A DNA stretch of 64,000 bases from Paractinoplanes rishiriensis (lineage in GTDB: Bacteria; Actinomycetota; Actinomycetes; Mycobacteriales; Micromonosporaceae): NCBI RefSeq assembly GCF_016862375.1, contig NZ_BOMV01000087.1, positions 1 through 64,000 on the forward strand. Reading direction: 5' to 3'. Positions 34,068-43,738 of this stretch are shown piece after piece. The notes beneath the pieces were generated by a model. It was not told the DNA's origin. It saw nothing but the letters and a program-made list of their open reading frames with translations, and searched no databases. Positions within the stretch are counted from its first letter, which is position 1, and every line of letters begins with the position of its first letter. A program made the translations under genes and the position numbers.

Positions 34068-35818
34068 TCACTCGCCACCGGCGGACTGGGTGGGGGAGTG
34101 CAGCAACTGAAGCTTCTTGCCGCCACCCAGGTACATGTGCACGCCACACGGCAGGCACGGGTCGAAGCTGCGCACCGTACGCATGATGTCGATGCCTTTG
34201 AAGTGCTCCCGGTCGTTCTCCTCGAAGATGGGCTGACCCTGGACGGCGTCCTCATACGGACCCGGGGTGCCGTAGCTGTCCCGGGGATTCGCGTTCCACG
34301 GCGTCGGCGGGTACGGGTGGTAGTTCGCGATCTTCCCGTCCCGGATCACCATGTGGTGCGACAGGACGCCGCGGACCGCCTCGGTGAAGCCGCAGCCGAT
34401 GCCCTCGTCCGGCACCTCGAACGGCTCCCAGGTCTTGGTGCGCCCGGCCCGGATCTCGGCCAGTGCTTTCTCGGCGAAATGCAGAGCACAACCGGCGGCG
34501 TACGCCTGGAAGTAGGTGCGCGCCCGGTTCCGCTCGATGGTGTTGCTCCAGCGCGGGATCTTCCACTCCAGCTCGACCGGGCCCTTGAGCGCGGTCTTCG
34601 GCAGATTGATCTTGACTGAGCTGCCGGTGGACTGCACGTAGCCGATGTCGACCAGGCCGGCCAGCGCGGTCGACCAGAGCCGGGCCAGCGGCCCGCCGCC
34701 GGTGTCCAGCGCCAGGTAGTCCTTGCCGTCGTACCAGCGCGGCGACATCACCCAGCTGTACCGGCCGTCCAGGTCGCGCTTCTGCGGCCGCGGGTTGGTG
34801 TGCTGGTTCCACGGGTGCCGGCGGTCGACCGGGTTGCCGAGCGGGTCGTGCGTCACGAACATCTCCTGGTCGGTCCAGTCCTCGTAGTAGGACGAGCCGA
34901 GCAGGATGCGGATACCGAGGTTGATCTCGACGAGGTCGGTGGTGATCAGCTTGCCGTCCACCACGATGCCCGGGGTCACATACATCCGGCGGCCCCAGTC
35001 GGTCATGTCCGCGTACTTGAAATTGCAGTGCTCCGGGTCCTGGAAGGAGCCCCAGCAGCCGAGCAGGACGCGCCGGTTGCCGACCTGCTCGTAGCCGGGA
35101 AGCGCCTGATAGAAGAAGTCGAACAGGTCGTCGTGCATCGGCACGACCTTCTTCATGAACTCCACGTAGCGCATCAGCCGGGTCAGGTAGTCGGTCATCA
35201 GCTGGATGGTGGCGACGGTGCCGACCCCGCCCGGATAGAGCGTGGACGGGTGCACGTGGCGCCCCTCCATGAGGCAGAACATCTCCCGGGTCATCCGGCT
35301 GACCTGCAGCGCCTCGCGGTAGAACTCGCCGGTGAACGGGTTGAGCGAGCGCATGATGTCGCCGATGGTGCGGTAACCGTGCGCACCGGCCTGCGGTGCC
35401 TCGGTGCGGTTGGCCTGCTCCAGCACCCCGGGGTTGGTCTCGCCGACCATCTTTTCGCAGTAGTCCACCCCGACCAGGTTCTCCTGGAAGATGTTGTGGT
35501 CGAACATGTACTCGGCGGCCTCGCCGAGGTTGACGATCCACTCGCCCAGGTGCGGCGGCTTGACCCCGTACGCCATGTTCTGCGCGTAACAGGAACAGGT
35601 GGCGTGGTTGTCGCCGCAGATGCCGCAGATCCGGCTCGTGATGAAGTGCGCGTCCCGCGGGTCCTTGCCCTTCATGAAGATCGAGTACCCGCGGAAGATC
35701 GAGCTGGTGCTGTGGCACTCGGCCACCGTCTTGTTGGCAAAGTCAATCTTGGTGTAGATGCCGAGGCTCCCGACGATCCGGGTGATCGGGTCCCAGGCCA
35801 TCTCCACGAGTTCGGTGG

Positions 35819-35822
<4 letters not shown>
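34068..35822 (-). CDS. hhyL: [NiFe] hydrogenase large subunit (group 1h type)
   Basis: 584 residues, the catalytic subunit that splits H2. Ni-binding motifs are L1 RIC66-GIC69-GDNHATCS and L2 D554-PC556-LPC559-GVH562. A 22-residue C-terminal extension after His562 should be removed by the protease encoded in the operon. Sequence style (RICGICGDNHAT, HMYLGGGK) and gene partners fit the high-affinity actinobacterial group 1h/5 (Hhy) that oxidises atmospheric H2 in Mycobacterium and Streptomyces. ATG 35822 overlaps the hhyS stop (ATGA). It is the only large subunit in the window although two small subunits exist. Confidence 0.95.
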
Positions 35823-36847
<1,025 letters not shown>

Positions 36848-36905
36848 GGACGGACCCATCTGGAGGGGGTCGACGTACGGCCCGTACGTGTGAGGCAGGT
36901 AACAG

Positions 36906-36934
36906 ACTAGACCTGCGGCGTGTAACAATGTCAA
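36906..36934 (-). promoter_or_regulatory. Candidate promoter of the hydrogenase operon
   Basis: On the minus strand a perfect -35 TTGACA (36929-36934), a 17-bp spacer and TCTAGT (36906-36911) as -10, placing the start of transcription near 36899, about 50 nt before hhyS. A housekeeping-type match; hypA is transcribed the other way from the same 150-bp gap. Confidence 0.5.
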
Positions 36935-36997
36935 TCCGTTCGGTTAATGCCTACCTGACCGGGCGACCATGCCTTGCGCCCTCGGAACGGGGCCGAT

Positions 36998-37327
36998 ATG
37001 CACGAGTTGGCGATCGCGGAGAGCATCGTGGACGCGGTCTGCGAACGGGCCGCGGGACGCACCGTGCACCGGGTGACCGTCCGCATAGGAGCGTTGACCG
37101 CGGTGGTTCCCGAGGCCATGCATTTCTGTTTCGAGCTGGCCGTCGAGGGCACGGTGGCAGACGGCGCCGCGCTGGCGATCGAGCAGCGGCCCGGCCGGGC
37201 GCGCTGCCGCGACTGCGGGGCCGAGGTCACGCTGGTCGACCTCATCCTGCTGTGCCCGTGCGGCAGCGCCGACCTGGCCGTCACCGCCGGTCGCGAACTC
37301 CAAATCGTCTCGATGGAGGTGGGTTGA
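36998..37327 (+). CDS. hypA: Hydrogenase nickel metallochaperone HypA
   Basis: 109 residues. Ni site M1-H2-E3 at the N-terminus. The zinc site is C70-x2-C73 and C86-P-C88; the second pair has one spacer residue instead of the usual two, a small oddity. ATG 36998 gives the exact MHEL start required for Ni binding; an in-frame ATG 24 bp upstream would spoil it. Followed after 4 bp by hypB, with which it inserts Ni. Confidence 0.94.
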   Translation: MHELAIAESIVDAVCERAAGRTVHRVTVRIGALTAVVPEAMHFCFELAVEGTVADGAALAIEQRPGRARCRDCGAEVTLVDLILLCPCGSADLAVTAGRELQIVSMEVG

Positions 37328-37331
37328 CCAA

Positions 37332-38003
37332 ATGTGCGGTACGTGCGGCTGCGGCCATGATCACGAGGTGGTCACCCTCGAACAGAAGGTGCTCGCCAAG
37401 AACGACGACCTGGCCGCGGCCAACCGCGCCTGGCTCGCCGAGCGCAGGATTCGTACGGTCAATCTGATGAGCTCGCCCGGTGCGGGCAAGACCACACTGC
37501 TCGAACGCACCATCCGCGACGCCGGTGACGCCCGGCCGGTCGCGGTGGTCGAGGGCGATCAGGAGACCCGGTTGGACGCCGAGCGCATCCGCCGCACCGG
37601 CTGCCCGGTGGTGCAGGTCAACACGGGGGCCGGCTGCCACTTGGACGCGGCCATGTTGCGGACCGCGCTGGATCGGCTCGACCCGGCCGACGGCTGCCTG
37701 CTGTTCGTCGAAAACGTGGGGAACCTGGTCTGCCCGGCGTTGTTCGACCTGGGGGAGGATGCCAAAGCGGTGATCTTTTCGGTCACCGAGGGCACCGACA
37801 AGCCGTTGAAATACCCGTACATGTTCGCTGCTGCCGATCTGATCGTGGTGAACAAGCTGGATCTGTTGCCGTACGTCGATTTCGACCTCGACGCCTGCCG
37901 CGAGCACGTCGCCTCGGTCAACCCGAAGGCCGAGGTGGTGGCGGTCTCCGCCACCCGGGGGGACAACCTCGGCTCCTGGTACGACTGGCTGGCCATCAGC
38001 TGA
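37332..38003 (+). CDS. hypB: Hydrogenase nickel-insertion GTPase HypB
   Basis: 223 residues. N-terminal high-affinity metal motif MCGTCGCGHDHE; SIMIBI GTPase with P-loop SSPGAGKTT (47-55), ENVGNLVCP, G4 VVNKLDLL, and the interface metal-site segment NTGAGCHLDA. ATG 37332. Its 3' end overlaps the convergent gene at 37996 by 8 bp. Confidence 0.95.
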   Translation: MCGTCGCGHDHEVVTLEQKVLAKNDDLAAANRAWLAERRIRTVNLMSSPGAGKTTLLERTIRDAGDARPVAVVEGDQETRLDAERIRRTGCPVVQVNTGAGCHLDAAMLRTALDRLDPADGCLLFVENVGNLVCPALFDLGEDAKAVIFSVTEGTDKPLKYPYMFAAADLIVVNKLDLLPYVDFDLDACREHVASVNPKAEVVAVSATRGDNLGSWYDWLAIS

Positions 38004-38556
38004 CGCTGGGTTCTGGTGCGCGCTGCCACACCTGGTGCAGTTCGGCGCCATCGCTGGTCTGCAACACCCGCAGCACCCGGTCGGCCCGCAGGTAACTGGC
38101 GATCTCCGCGGTGACGTCGTGCAGCGCGTTGGCCGGGGTCACCACCACCGGCAGGTGACCGTCGTCGAGCAGGTGCTCCACCGTGGCGGCGTCCCGCAGC
38201 AGCCGGCCGTGGCGATGGCGGACCGGCACCGGGACCACTTCGCACCCGGGCAGGCAGCGCCGCAGTTCGGCCATCAGCGGGTGTTGCCGCGCCTGGCCGT
38301 GCGAGCCGAAGACCACCAGCAACTCGTCGTCGGCGGCCTCCGCGGCCAGGCGGGACACCACCCGCTCGGGGTGCCAGCCGGCGTCGCCCTCGCGGATCGC
38401 GGCCACCGTCACGGTCGTCCGCGCCTGCTCGGCCCACCAACTCGCCTCGGGCTCACGGATGATCAGCGGTACGTGGCGCCGACCGGAGGCGCCCCATCGG
38501 TTATCCATGGGTTCGGCCGTGAGTGTCCGCCGCGCTGTGAATCGTTGCCAGAGCAA
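37996..38556 (-). CDS. Unknown soluble protein next to hypB
   Basis: 186 residues, alpha/beta with alternating strand-helix units (DDELLVVFGSHGQARQHPLM, then LPGCEVVPVPVRHRHGRLL and LPVVVTPANALHDV). This looks like a Rossmann-type fold, perhaps kinase- or chelatase-like; no family recognised. TTG 38556 has a good GAGGTGAA RBS. ATG 38508 is the alternative. Lies between the two hydrogenase gene groups, so a role in nickel or hydrogenase biology is possible but only by position. Confidence 0.55.
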   Translation of the reverse strand: MLWQRFTARRTLTAEPMDNRWGASGRRHVPLIIREPEASWWAEQARTTVTVAAIREGDAGWHPERVVSRLAAEAADDELLVVFGSHGQARQHPLMAELRRCLPGCEVVPVPVRHRHGRLLRDAATVEHLLDDGHLPVVVTPANALHDVTAEIASYLRADRVLRVLQTSDGAELHQVWQRAPEPSVS

Positions 38557-38764
38557 GGCCGTTCACCTCGATGAGTTGTGGGGACCGGGGACCTCAGGCT
38601 GCATGACGGCTTCCGGACGGCACCAGACCCCAAGCCTGTCCGCACACATGTGGTCGGCGGGAAAGCCTGGAGCGGGTGGCAAACGTGCTGTTCAGCGGGG
38701 GTGAGTGGACACAACTGTCCGGTGCGTGGGCGATTCGGTAGAGCTTGCGGGCGACGGGCACCAG

Positions 38765-39229
38765 TCAACTGGCGGAGTGACCGAGCCCGGGACGCAGCGA
38801 GATGCGCAGCAGCGGCGGCGCGGTCGCCACGTCCACGCTGGACACCTCGGGCGCGGCCGCGCGGACCCGGCTCTCGACGTCGCGCACCGCGCACCGCGAA
38901 CCCGTCGCGCGCAGCCGCACCCGGCCGGCATCGTCGACGCCGAGCAGGTCGACCCCGGTGCCGGCCAGCACCGCGCGGATCCGGTCGGCGGCCGGCACCG
39001 GATGCAGGTCGTGCACCAGCAGCAGGCTCGACACCAGCGGGTCGGCGCACAACTCGGTGAGCCGTTCGGTGCCGAGCAGCCCGGCGATCCGGGCCAGGCC
39101 GTCCCCGTACAGCTGCACCAGGTGCCGGGTGAGTTCCTCGCCGGCCGCCGCGGCGCGCGGGTCGGGGCTGTCGTGCAACTCGGTCAGCAGCCGCTCGATG
39201 TGCCGGCCGGTCTCCTCGGCGCTGGTCAT
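38765..39229 (-). CDS. Second NifU-like protein, also without CxxC
   Basis: 154 residues, paralogue of the protein at 33606: helical N-terminus (RHLVQLYGDGLARIAGLLG), a shared LVSSLLLVHDLHP segment, and an Nfu-like C-terminus (VDLLGVDDAGRVRLRATGS, then PEVSSVDVA). It has a single Cys at the expected site (SRCAVRD), not CxxC. ATG 39229 overlaps the hhyS2 stop (ATGA). The tight pairing with a second small subunit suggests each NifU-like protein serves its own hydrogenase subunit. Confidence 0.75.
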   Translation of the reverse strand: MTSAEETGRHIERLLTELHDSPDPRAAAAGEELTRHLVQLYGDGLARIAGLLGTERLTELCADPLVSSLLLVHDLHPVPAADRIRAVLAGTGVDLLGVDDAGRVRLRATGSRCAVRDVESRVRAAAPEVSSVDVATAPPLLRISLRPGLGHSAS

Positions 39230-40221
39230 CGCGCCGACTCGGAGGTCACCCGCAGCGTGAAGCCGCGCAGGGTGCGGATCAGCGGCGCGTACCCGGCGTC
39301 GGCCGGCGCGGCCCCGGCCGGCTCCTCCATGAACGGCATGAACTTGTCCGGGAAGCCGGGCATGGTGCACGCGATGCAGATGCCGCCCACGTTGGGACAG
39401 CCGCCGACCCCGTTGATCCAGCCGCGCTTGGCCACGTTGCAGCGCACCACCTGGCCCCAGCAGCCCACCTTGACCAGGCAGTTCGTCGAGCCGTAGCCGG
39501 TCGCGAAGTCGCTCTGGTCATAGAAGGAGGCCCGGTCGCAGCCGGAGTGCACGGTCGTCTCGAACAGCCAGCGCGGCCGTAGCGACTCGTCCAGCGCGAT
39601 CTCCGGCGCCTGGCCGGACACCTGGTAGAGCAGGTGCAGGATGGTCTCGGCCAGATTGTCCGGGTGGGTGGGGCAGCCCGGCACGCAGACGATCGGCAGC
39701 CCGGCCTTGGACTTCCAATCCCACCCCAGATAATCCGGTACGCCCATGGCGCCGGTCGGATTGCCGGCCATCGCGTGCACGCCGCCGTACGCCGCACAGG
39801 TGCCGACCGCCATGATCGCGGTGGCCTTGGGCGCCAACCGGTCGAGCCACTCGGTCGCGGTGATCGGCTGCCCGGTCGCGGGGTCGTTGCCGAAACCGCT
39901 CCAGTAGCCCGCCGGCTTGTTGGTCTCGTCCGGCACCGAGCCCTCGACGATCAGGATGAACGGGTCGAGCTCGCCCCGGGCGGCCCGGTGCCACCACTCG
40001 ATGAAGCTGTCCCCGCCCTGGTCCGGGCCGCTGTTGAAGTCGAAGTAGGGCCAGTGCAGGTCGATCGGGGGCAGACCCGGCAGGGCGCCCGCGACGATCT
40101 CCTCGATGCTCGGCTGGGTGGCCGCGGTGAGTGCTACCGACTCACCGTCGCAGCTCAGCCCGCCGTTCATCCAGAGGATGTGCAGCACCTGCTCACCGTC
40201 GTCCGCGGGCGGGACGTTCAC
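39226..40221 (-). CDS. Second [NiFe] hydrogenase small subunit, orphan (HhyS2)
   Basis: 331 residues, clearly paralogous to HhyS1 over its whole length (shared ALTAATQPS, GTCA-YGG, GNPTGAMGVPDYLGW, CWG and the RGWINGVGGCPNVGGICI region) but with a shorter, different C-terminal tail. The proximal-cluster motif reads C24-D-G-E27 (GAG codon at 40141-40143), i.e. Glu where HhyS1 has Asp. No large subunit accompanies it; only a NifU-like gene follows. GTG 40221. It may combine with HhyL as an alternative electron-transfer subunit, or its own partner lies elsewhere. Confidence 0.93.
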   Translation of the reverse strand: MNVPPADDGEQVLHILWMNGGLSCDGESVALTAATQPSIEEIVAGALPGLPPIDLHWPYFDFNSGPDQGGDSFIEWWHRAARGELDPFILIVEGSVPDETNKPAGYWSGFGNDPATGQPITATEWLDRLAPKATAIMAVGTCAAYGGVHAMAGNPTGAMGVPDYLGWDWKSKAGLPIVCVPGCPTHPDNLAETILHLLYQVSGQAPEIALDESLRPRWLFETTVHSGCDRASFYDQSDFATGYGSTNCLVKVGCWGQVVRCNVAKRGWINGVGGCPNVGGICIACTMPGFPDKFMPFMEEPAGAAPADAGYAPLIRTLRGFTLRVTSESAR

Positions 40222-40300
40222 CGGTCGTCTCCATCCGATCTCGGCTTGTTCGGCCGTGTCGATCGATGCGATGCTATCGGCCGCGGGCTGGCACGGTCGT

Positions 40301-40314
40301 CACCCGATCGGGTG
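40301..40314. promoter_or_regulatory. 14-bp perfect palindrome, candidate operator
   Basis: CACCCGATCGGGTG in the 118-bp gap between hhyS2 (leftward) and the HTH gene (rightward, start 40340). Its position 26 bp before the HTH start suggests autoregulation or control of both genes. No family assignment for the site. Confidence 0.45.
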
Positions 40315-40339
40315 CGGTCGGTAATCGTAAGCTCACCTC

Positions 40340-40855
40340 ATGCCGGAGAACATCGAGATCCTGCCGCTCGAGGTGGTTGCGCAGGCCTTCCCCGCGCGGC
40401 CGGCTGCGCTCCCCGACGTCCGCGACTTCGTCCGCCGCCAGTTGACCGGCACTCCGGTGTCCGACGAGGACGTGCGGGTCCTCTGTGAACGGGTGGCCGA
40501 CGTGCTGCTGGACGCCGCCGGTGCGGCCGGCACCATCCAGGTCTCACTGCGGATCTTTCCGGACTCGGCCGAGGTGGACGTGCTGTTCGCGCCCGATGTT
40601 CCGGCGATCCGCCCGGCGACCGCCGCCAAGGCTGCCGATCCGGTCCCGGCGCCCGCACCCCGCCCGGCCGTGCCGCAGTCGTTCTCGAACTGGCTCGCGG
40701 CGCGGCTGCGCCAGGAGGGACTCACCCTGGAGGCCGCGGCCCGCCGGCTGGACGTGTCGACCAAGACGGTGAGCCGCTGGGTGGCCGGCACCACCGAGCC
40801 GCGACTGCGCGATCTCTACCGCATCCGGGAGACATTCGGGGAGCCGTTCCACTGA
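40340..40855 (+). CDS. Two-domain regulator: ATPase-like N-terminus plus HTH
   Basis: 171 residues. The N-terminal 90 residues (VLCERVADVLLDAAGAAG, then TIQVSLRIFPDSAEVDVLF) resemble the start of a GHKL/anti-sigma-type ATPase fold, but the nucleotide motifs are absent. A Pro/Ala linker leads to a C-terminal XRE-like HTH (LTLEAAARRLDVSTKTVSRW). Probably DNA-binding. It is divergent from hhyS2 and could regulate it. Start ATG 40340. Confidence 0.65.
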   Translation: MPENIEILPLEVVAQAFPARPAALPDVRDFVRRQLTGTPVSDEDVRVLCERVADVLLDAAGAAGTIQVSLRIFPDSAEVDVLFAPDVPAIRPATAAKAADPVPAPAPRPAVPQSFSNWLAARLRQEGLTLEAAARRLDVSTKTVSRWVAGTTEPRLRDLYRIRETFGEPFH

Positions 40856-40904
40856 GGGTGGAAGTACGCTGAGTGCTCGGCCGACTACGCGAGGACATCG
40901 AGCC

Positions 40905-42086
40905 ATGACAGTGACCGCCGCCGCAGCCCCCCGACCGGCGCCGTCGGATGCCCTGGACCAGACCCCCTATCTCGTCGTCGACGTCGCGGTGGCCGCGGCA
41001 CAATACCGACGGATCGCCCGCGCCTTCGCCGGCACCCGGGCCTACTACGCGGTCAAGGCCAACCCCGAGCCGCCGCTGCTCCGGGCACTGGTGGCAGCCG
41101 GCGCGCACTTCGACGTAGCCAGCACCGCCGAGATCGACCTGTGCCTGGCGGCCGGTGCCAGGCCCGATCAGCTGTCCTACGGCAACACCATCAAAAAAGC
41201 AGGAGATATCGCGTACGCGTACGCCCGTGGTGTCAGGTTTTTTGCCTTTGACAGTCTGGGCGAAGTGGACAAGCTGGCCCGGTACGCGCCCGGAGCAACG
41301 GTGCTGTGCCGGCTGCTCGCCTCCAGCACGGGCGCCCGGTGGCCGTTGAGCCGCAAGTTCGGCTGCGCCCCGGATCTGGCCCTCGACCTGCTCGGCTACG
41401 CCCGTTCGCAGCAACTCGACCCGGCCGGCGTCTGCTTCCACGTCGGCTCGCAGCAACTCGACCCGGACCGCTGGGAACCGAGCATCGCCACCGCCGCCGA
41501 ACTGTTCCGGCGAGCCGGTGACCTGCCGCTGCGGTACCTGAACGTGGGTGGCGGCTTCCCGGTCGACTACCGGGTGGCGGCCCGCCCGATCGAAGACTTC
41601 GCGTTCGCCGTGCACGCCGCGGTCGACCGGCACTTCGGCGCCGACCGGCCGGAAATGATGATCGAGCCGGGCCGCTACATAGCGGCACCGGCCGGCGTGC
41701 TGCACACCGAGGTGGTGCTGGTCGCCCGCAAGTCCTATGCCGACGATCACCGCTGGGTCTATCTGGACGTGGGCCGCTTCGGCGGCCTGGCCGAGACCGA
41801 GGACGAGGCGATCCAATACCGCCTCAGCACACCGCACGACGGCGCCCCCGCCGCGCCGGTGATCCTGGCCGGACCCACCTGCGACAGCGTGGACATCCTC
41901 TACCAGCACACCCGATACTCGCTGCCGCTGGCGCTCCAGTCCGGCGACGTGATCCAGATCCACGGCGCCGGCGCGTACACGGCCACGTATTCATCGGTCG
42001 GCTTCAACGGCATTCCCCCACTGCGCACCGTCTGCGTCCCTTCTGGCGGATCTGGCGCCATGTCAAATGCGGACGTCCGGAAATGA
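40905..42086 (+). CDS. PLP-dependent fold-III decarboxylase (ornithine/lysine/arginine type)
   Basis: 393 residues. Alanine-racemase-like barrel with the PLP Lys51 in YYAVKANPEP, HVGSQ, the glycine-rich NVGGGFP, the EPGRYI phosphate-binding segment and the active-site GPTCDSVD at the dimer interface. These match eukaryotic-type ornithine decarboxylases and related basic amino acid decarboxylases. The product is probably a diamine, but specificity cannot be read. GAGGAC RBS before ATG 40905. 51 bp before an unknown gene that may be its pathway partner. Confidence 0.88.
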   Translation: MTVTAAAAPRPAPSDALDQTPYLVVDVAVAAAQYRRIARAFAGTRAYYAVKANPEPPLLRALVAAGAHFDVASTAEIDLCLAAGARPDQLSYGNTIKKAGDIAYAYARGVRFFAFDSLGEVDKLARYAPGATVLCRLLASSTGARWPLSRKFGCAPDLALDLLGYARSQQLDPAGVCFHVGSQQLDPDRWEPSIATAAELFRRAGDLPLRYLNVGGGFPVDYRVAARPIEDFAFAVHAAVDRHFGADRPEMMIEPGRYIAAPAGVLHTEVVLVARKSYADDHRWVYLDVGRFGGLAETEDEAIQYRLSTPHDGAPAAPVILAGPTCDSVDILYQHTRYSLPLALQSGDVIQIHGAGAYTATYSSVGFNGIPPLRTVCVPSGGSGAMSNADVRK

Positions 42087-42137
42087 TTAGGTTGCGCTCC
42101 CGCTGGGTAGGCGTCCGCCAGCCCAGGGGGAGCGGAC

Positions 42138-43520
42138 ATGAGCGTCTTCAACCGCCAGCAACAGCGGCAGGGCAAGATCCCGGCCGCGCGAGTGTTCTGC
42201 CCGGACAGCCTCGACCGGTCCTTCCTCGAAGTGGCCGCCCCGGACCGTGACGGCACCAGCGGCCACCGGGTACCAGTGCTGGGACGCCGCAGTGAGTTGC
42301 CGCCCTACCTGCGCGGACAGGTGCTGGCGAACGAGGCCGCCGCCGAGGCGGTGCCGGCCGAGGCGGCCGACAAGATCGACGCCGGGGCGGTGGCCAGGTG
42401 GATCACCGCGCAGTACCCCGACGACAAGTACGCCGCGGTGGTGCTCGGCTCACCGCACGGCGGCGCGGCCCACCTGGCCGCCACGCTGGGTGCGGCCTGG
42501 TTGCCCACCGGCTTTCCGGTCACGCTGCGCTGGCCGGGCGGCTCGACCGGGGACTGGCCGGCCGCCATGGACTGGGGCGCCGGGCTGGCGAGCCTGATCG
42601 CGGCCGGCAACCCCGGGGTCAGCGTGCGCCAGGTGCACGACCCGGTCCGGCGCGGCCCGCTGTGCGGGACCACCGTCACCTTGCGCTTGCGGTGGCGTGT
42701 GCTGCCTTTCGCGTACGCGGAATTCCTGCGCACCCGGTTGCAGCCGGGCGGCACGTCGCTGCTGCTCCGGGACATGCGCACCTGGCCGGTGCTGGAGGCC
42801 GGCCCCGACTTCGGCTTCCAGGTGGGCAGCCCCACGACCGGCTGGACAGCCGACGACTACGGTCCGGACCGCCCGGCGTTCCGCCGCCTGCTGGACGGCC
42901 TCGGCGCCGACCAATGGTCCGGTTCGTTCCGGGACGCGCCATCCCAGTACGCCGAGACGGCCGGCGACCCGGCCCTGGACCCGCAACTGCGCGACCTGGC
43001 CGAGCAAACCGGCTGCCGCACGTACCGCGTCCTCTACAAAAGCCCCGAGATGTTCAGCGCCGGCCTGGCCGACGCGTTCCGCGCCTACCTGGACGGCGGC
43101 GAGGGCTGCCTGGTCGAATGCGGCCGCCTGCTGGATCCGTCCGGCTCCCTGCGCCGCCGCCTGATCCCGTACTGGTGCGAGTCGGCGTCCGAGCGAGCCT
43201 TCACCGGCGCCGAGTGGTGGCTGGCCGGCAGCGAACCCTTCGACGACATGACGGTCCTCCCCGAGCCGCCCGGCACCGACGGCGGGGTCCACGCCACGCT
43301 GCGCCAGTGGCGCTCGCTGGCGAGTTTCGCAGCCCGCAACGGCCGCCTCGACCGGGTGGTCGCCGGCCACTACCCGCTGCTGCCGCTACCCACCCGCCAG
43401 GCCGCCCGAGCGGTAGCCGAAGCAGCCGAAACCCGCCCCACCCCACCCCGCCTGACCATGCCCACCCTGATCGATTCCCTGCGGTCCGACGCCGCAGCCC
43501 TGGGTTTGCTGGTCGGCTGA
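42138..43520 (+). CDS. Unknown 460-residue protein paired with the decarboxylase
   Basis: Soluble, alpha/beta. Notable segments: VVLGSPHGGAAHLAATLGAAWLP style nucleotide- or substrate-binding Gly-rich region near residue 105, LLLRDMRTWPVLEAG, and a C-terminal segment rich in Trp and acidic residues (GAEWWLAGSEPFDDM). No membrane segments. Strong RBS (GGGGGAG) before ATG 42138. Close spacing after the PLP decarboxylase suggests joint function in amine or small-metabolite synthesis. Family not recognised. Confidence 0.65.
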   Translation: MSVFNRQQQRQGKIPAARVFCPDSLDRSFLEVAAPDRDGTSGHRVPVLGRRSELPPYLRGQVLANEAAAEAVPAEAADKIDAGAVARWITAQYPDDKYAAVVLGSPHGGAAHLAATLGAAWLPTGFPVTLRWPGGSTGDWPAAMDWGAGLASLIAAGNPGVSVRQVHDPVRRGPLCGTTVTLRLRWRVLPFAYAEFLRTRLQPGGTSLLLRDMRTWPVLEAGPDFGFQVGSPTTGWTADDYGPDRPAFRRLLDGLGADQWSGSFRDAPSQYAETAGDPALDPQLRDLAEQTGCRTYRVLYKSPEMFSAGLADAFRAYLDGGEGCLVECGRLLDPSGSLRRRLIPYWCESASERAFTGAEWWLAGSEPFDDMTVLPEPPGTDGGVHATLRQWRSLASFAARNGRLDRVVAGHYPLLPLPTRQAARAVAEAAETRPTPPRLTMPTLIDSLRSDAAALGLLVG

Positions 43521-43738
43521 CCTCATCCGGCCAGCTCGCCGCACGCCCGCGCTCGTCGTTGCCCGATCGCGCAGGGGCGTGGGGTGAACGACGTTCGTCG
43601 ATTGACACCCGGGTTGGCGGGCGGAAACGCTGGGCAGGCGGTCGGGCCGCATCCCCAGGACGCCTCCGGCGTGGTCCCGCCGGGCGCCATCCCCCGTACG
43701 CCGGCGTCGAAGTTGGGGGCAGACGTGGGAATGTGACC

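Noticed and set aside
38557..38764. Gene between the unknown protein and the second NifU-like gene
   Set aside because: Short plus-strand frames there have no RBS or conserved features; the 208 bp look like intergenic sequence.
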